Notes under the pieces: generated by a model | The model's database searches: none | What the model was told of the DNA's origin: nothing | Seen by the model: the letters and a program-made list of their open reading frames with translations, nothing else | Shown: positions 61,643-64,000 of the stretch, one piece after another | Position numbering within the stretch: position 1 is the stretch's first letter | Layout: each line of letters starts with the position of its first letter | Made by a program: the position numbers and the translations under genes | Assembly (NCBI GenBank): GCA_037355855.1 | Contig: CM074764.1 | Location: forward strand, 930,001 to 994,000 | Source of the DNA: Pseudo-nitzschia pungens | Taxonomy: Eukaryota > Bacillariophyta > Bacillariophyceae > Bacillariales > Bacillariaceae | Length of the DNA stretch: 64,000 bases | Direction of reading: 5' to 3'

Positions 61643-62478
61643 AGGCACGAAAGAATGATTCCATCAATGAAGAAAAAAGGAAAAACACATTATTACGATA
61701 TATTGCATAGAACCAACACGACCACCAACCGCGAGCTTTTCGTTTTGCACGCACGGTCGGTCCAATCACCATGTAAATTAGACAGAAAAAGAATGAAAAA
61801 AAAACCATTGATAGTGAAGTAAGGTTACTGTTTCATGACACTTGTCATTTCTCGCTTTTTGCAAACAAAAACTCATTCCTGAGCTTTTTAGAATGTGAAT
61901 TGTATGGAACCTTGGATGGTGATTGTCTCATGGTAGTTGCCAATTCGCTTGGGTTCTCGGATAATTCATGATGGTTCTCGATGGATGGAGAGGTGATGGA
62001 AAAGTGCCAACCGCTCTCTCTTTGTCCACGACTGGATATTTTCGGAAAAAGGATGATTGAGTCGTGCATACCTTTTGACATTATTTTTTTGTGTTCTTCG
62101 AGCGAAAGAAAAATGGATGGTTTGCAAACGGACAGACAGCAAGTCATGAATCAATCATCTCAATCAATCAAAAAATCATTCTCGACACGAACAACGAGCT
62201 CCTCAACCCTTAAAACACAGAACGACACAAAAAGGGCCAAGATCGCATCGCTTCCAGCTACCGTTGACACAACACCAACATTCTCCCTCTCAATAAACCT
62301 AAAGGCATTCAGATTCAAAAGGATTGTACCGCCCGTCACTTGTTCGGTTATCGAAAACGATCTCGCCTTTGTAGCAGTGACTGACACATACATACGAACA
62401 AACCCCGTTAAACGGCACAACGCGCAACGAAATTATCGCAACGACATCCGGAAACCGTGTCTAAAAACCAATCGCACC
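61643..62478. other. Intergenic spacer upstream of the methyltransferase
   Basis: The frame of the downstream gene is open back to 61981, but the translation looks non-conserved and a Kozak ATG lies at 62479. No other gene is supported. Confidence 0.45.
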
Positions 62479-63152
62479 ATGGATCAGAGCCAACCTGTTT
62501 TGACGGTTCCCGGAGACCTTTCCTTCGAACCTCCCGCCTGTCCCGTCGGCAATCGCGATGACTACGGCAACGGCAACGGAGAAACCACCACACCGGGCTA
62601 CGACATTTACCTGAACGAGGACTGGGACTCGGGCATCGGGGGCGGCCTGTGGACGACGGGAAAGGCGCTGTCGAGGTACTTCGCGGCCTCGCCGCATTTC
62701 TTACAGCAGTTCCGAAGCATGCGACTCCGAACAAGCAGGGACCGACCGGTGCGGGTTCTGGAACTGGGGTCCGGAAACGGATTCCTCGGCGTCTGCCTGG
62801 TGACTGCCGTTGCGGTGGCGACCGCCAACAGCAGCAACAGCAATGGCGAACACGACAACGACGATGGCGACGAGCCACTCTATCCCGGCACCAACTGGCC
62901 GGGCGTCGAGGTGGTGCTGACCGACACGGCGGAACACATGCGGCTCATGAAGACCACGATCCGTTCGAACCTCGAGCGGATCTTGCCCCAAATTCTGCGG
63001 GATCGACAATGCAGAACCACGGGAACTGGTGCGGAAACGACGGAGGATGGACATGATTCGTCGGACAAACCTCCAGCACCCGAGGTGAACATCGAACGAA
63101 TTGCCTCCGTCAAGGAATATCTATGGGGAGAGTCCTACGACTTTGGTGGCGA

Positions 63153-63183
<31 letters not shown>

Positions 63184-63453
63184 GAATCCTTTGACCTGAT
63201 TCTCGGCAGCGACGTCGCTTACCGGGATTATCTACACGATCCGCTGATTGCCGCCCTCAAGGAATTTTCGCGGCCACCCCCGAATCCGACGGTGGCACTG
63301 ATCGGTGTGACCATGGACGACACCAAACCAATCTTTTTTGAGAAACTCCACACCGCCGGATTCCGCTACGAAAAGCTAGCCGATCACCTGTTCGACAGGG
63401 AATTCAATACGTGTTCCCGTCAGTTTGGAATCTTTGCCATTTCGCGGCGCTAG
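62479..63453 (+). CDS. METTL21/FAM86-type protein methyltransferase (Methyltransf_16 family)
   Basis: 324 aa from the ATG at 62479 (CACCATGG; MDQSQPVLTV); an upstream in-frame ATG at 61981 is less likely. The core shows GIGGGLWTTGKALSRYF, VLELGSGNGFLGVCL (motif I, SAM binding, near residue 94), VVLTDTAEHMRLMKTTIRSN (motif II) and ESFDLILGSDVAYRDYLHDP, where the GSDVAY block matches the A/SDV-Y pattern of this lysine methyltransferase family. The C-terminus has VALIGVTMDDTKPIFFEKL. Low-complexity inserts interrupt the fold: an Asn/Ser/Asp stretch after motif I and a polyserine run (TCG repeats at 63161-63180) before the catalytic strand. Family members methylate lysines in elongation factors or chaperones; the target here is unknown. 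Confidence 0.88.
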
Positions 63454-63504
63454 CACGGGATTGCTGGTGTTTTTAAGGATTTTGAGAACGCAAGGAGAAG
63501 AAAA

Positions 63505-63990
63505 TTAGTTTTGAAAGTTAAACTCCAGTGTGACGTCGCTCGAATGGCCATATCTACCGGCCGTCCATCCGGTTGTTCGCGGCAACAGGTCGATTTCCGA
63601 GACGGAATTGGTATAAAAAGTATCCCCCGTGGAAATTCCTGGATTTTTTTCTTTGCCTAAGCAAGCAATATTGAAATTCCTATCCCCATCGAAAAATATA
63701 GCATAGTAACAAGCGCCTTGGCATCCAGTGAATCTGTAGGAATTAATGACTTTTTGCGTAAAAAATGGTTTCCCTTCATGATTCCCTGCTAAGGTGTACT
63801 CGCCATCTGCACCTACTAATCGAGCCCCAGAGACTTTTACAGATGTTGGTACTCTAGGATTCACAGCCTCGTGTAGACCAATCATTCGTAACAACAAATA
63901 TTCCAGTACCTTTTGTGGAACTTTTCGCACTAGTCCTTTTATTAGTACTTTCGATGTAAATGGCGCTGTACTCGAGGTGATATTGTTCAT
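63505..63990 (-). CDS. Unknown protein, possibly 5'-truncated by the window edge
   Basis: 161 codons from an ATG ten bases inside the right edge; the real start may lie outside. It contains VSGARLVGADGEYTLAGNHE and a second half rich in aromatic and polar residues (FTGCQGACYYAIFFDGD, TTGWTAGRYGHSSDVTLEF), suggesting a beta-rich domain. I do not recognise the family. Tail-to-tail with the methyltransferase, 51 bases apart. Confidence 0.55.
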   Translation of the reverse strand: MNNITSSTAPFTSKVLIKGLVRKVPQKVLEYLLLRMIGLHEAVNPRVPTSVKVSGARLVGADGEYTLAGNHEGKPFFTQKVINSYRFTGCQGACYYAIFFDGDRNFNIACLGKEKNPGISTGDTFYTNSVSEIDLLPRTTGWTAGRYGHSSDVTLEFNFQN

Positions 63991-64000
63991 GAGTGCTTCG

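Overview
The window looks like nuclear DNA of a diatom, probably a raphid pennate; that assignment is an inference. The support is: a PsbP-like gene with a tripartite presequence (ER signal, plastid transit region, twin-arginine thylakoid signal); very few introns, with GTAAG/AG borders; eukaryotic tRNA genes; a single-ORF Ty1/copia retroelement of the kind common in diatoms; and large host proteins with long acidic or Asn-rich disordered regions. Several genes end in TGA, so TGA is a real stop here.

Layout. (1) 1-5240: a Ty1/copia element on the minus strand, cut by the left edge, with one uninterrupted gag-pol ORF. (2) 6118-6280: tRNA-Leu(AAG) and tRNA-His(GTG), 11 bases apart. (3) 7409-12454: a multi-pass membrane protein with a hevein-like cysteine motif, then a class II glutamine amidotransferase fused to a methyltransferase. 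(4) 14202-33057: a local family of BTB/POZ proteins with C-terminal coiled coils: three intact copies, one frameshifted copy and two clear pseudogenes. Interspersed are an acidic coiled-coil protein (16848-18989) and a PsbP-like gene with several frameshifts (21982-23244). (5) 34295-41521: a sulfotransferase-like P-loop protein, a C5 DNA methyltransferase, tRNA-Ser(GCT) and an NMT1/THI5-like protein. (6) 43046-54554: an 11.5-kb Ty3/gypsy element whose gag is split by a second Ty3/gypsy element in the opposite orientation. Both have identical LTR pairs and 5-bp target duplications. (7) 54785-63990: tRNA-Gly(GCC), a single-pass membrane protein with a cytoplasmic PDZ domain, a protein kinase with one intron, a METTL21-type methyltransferase and a partial unknown ORF.

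The most unusual signals are these. The BTB-coiled-coil family shows birth and death of copies, and its coils grow by in-frame 21- or 33-base DNA repeats. Both Ty3/gypsy elements have a perfect palindrome directly after the 5' LTR, where a tRNA primer site is expected, and both separate gag from pol by one in-frame UGA. There is also the amidotransferase-methyltransferase fusion. Spacers carry recurrent self-complementary motifs (TACTAGTA runs and GTAAGRTTAC-like words), and short tandem repeats lie just upstream of several start codons. The host genes do not form an operon or an obvious shared pathway; each seems to be an independent transcription unit.
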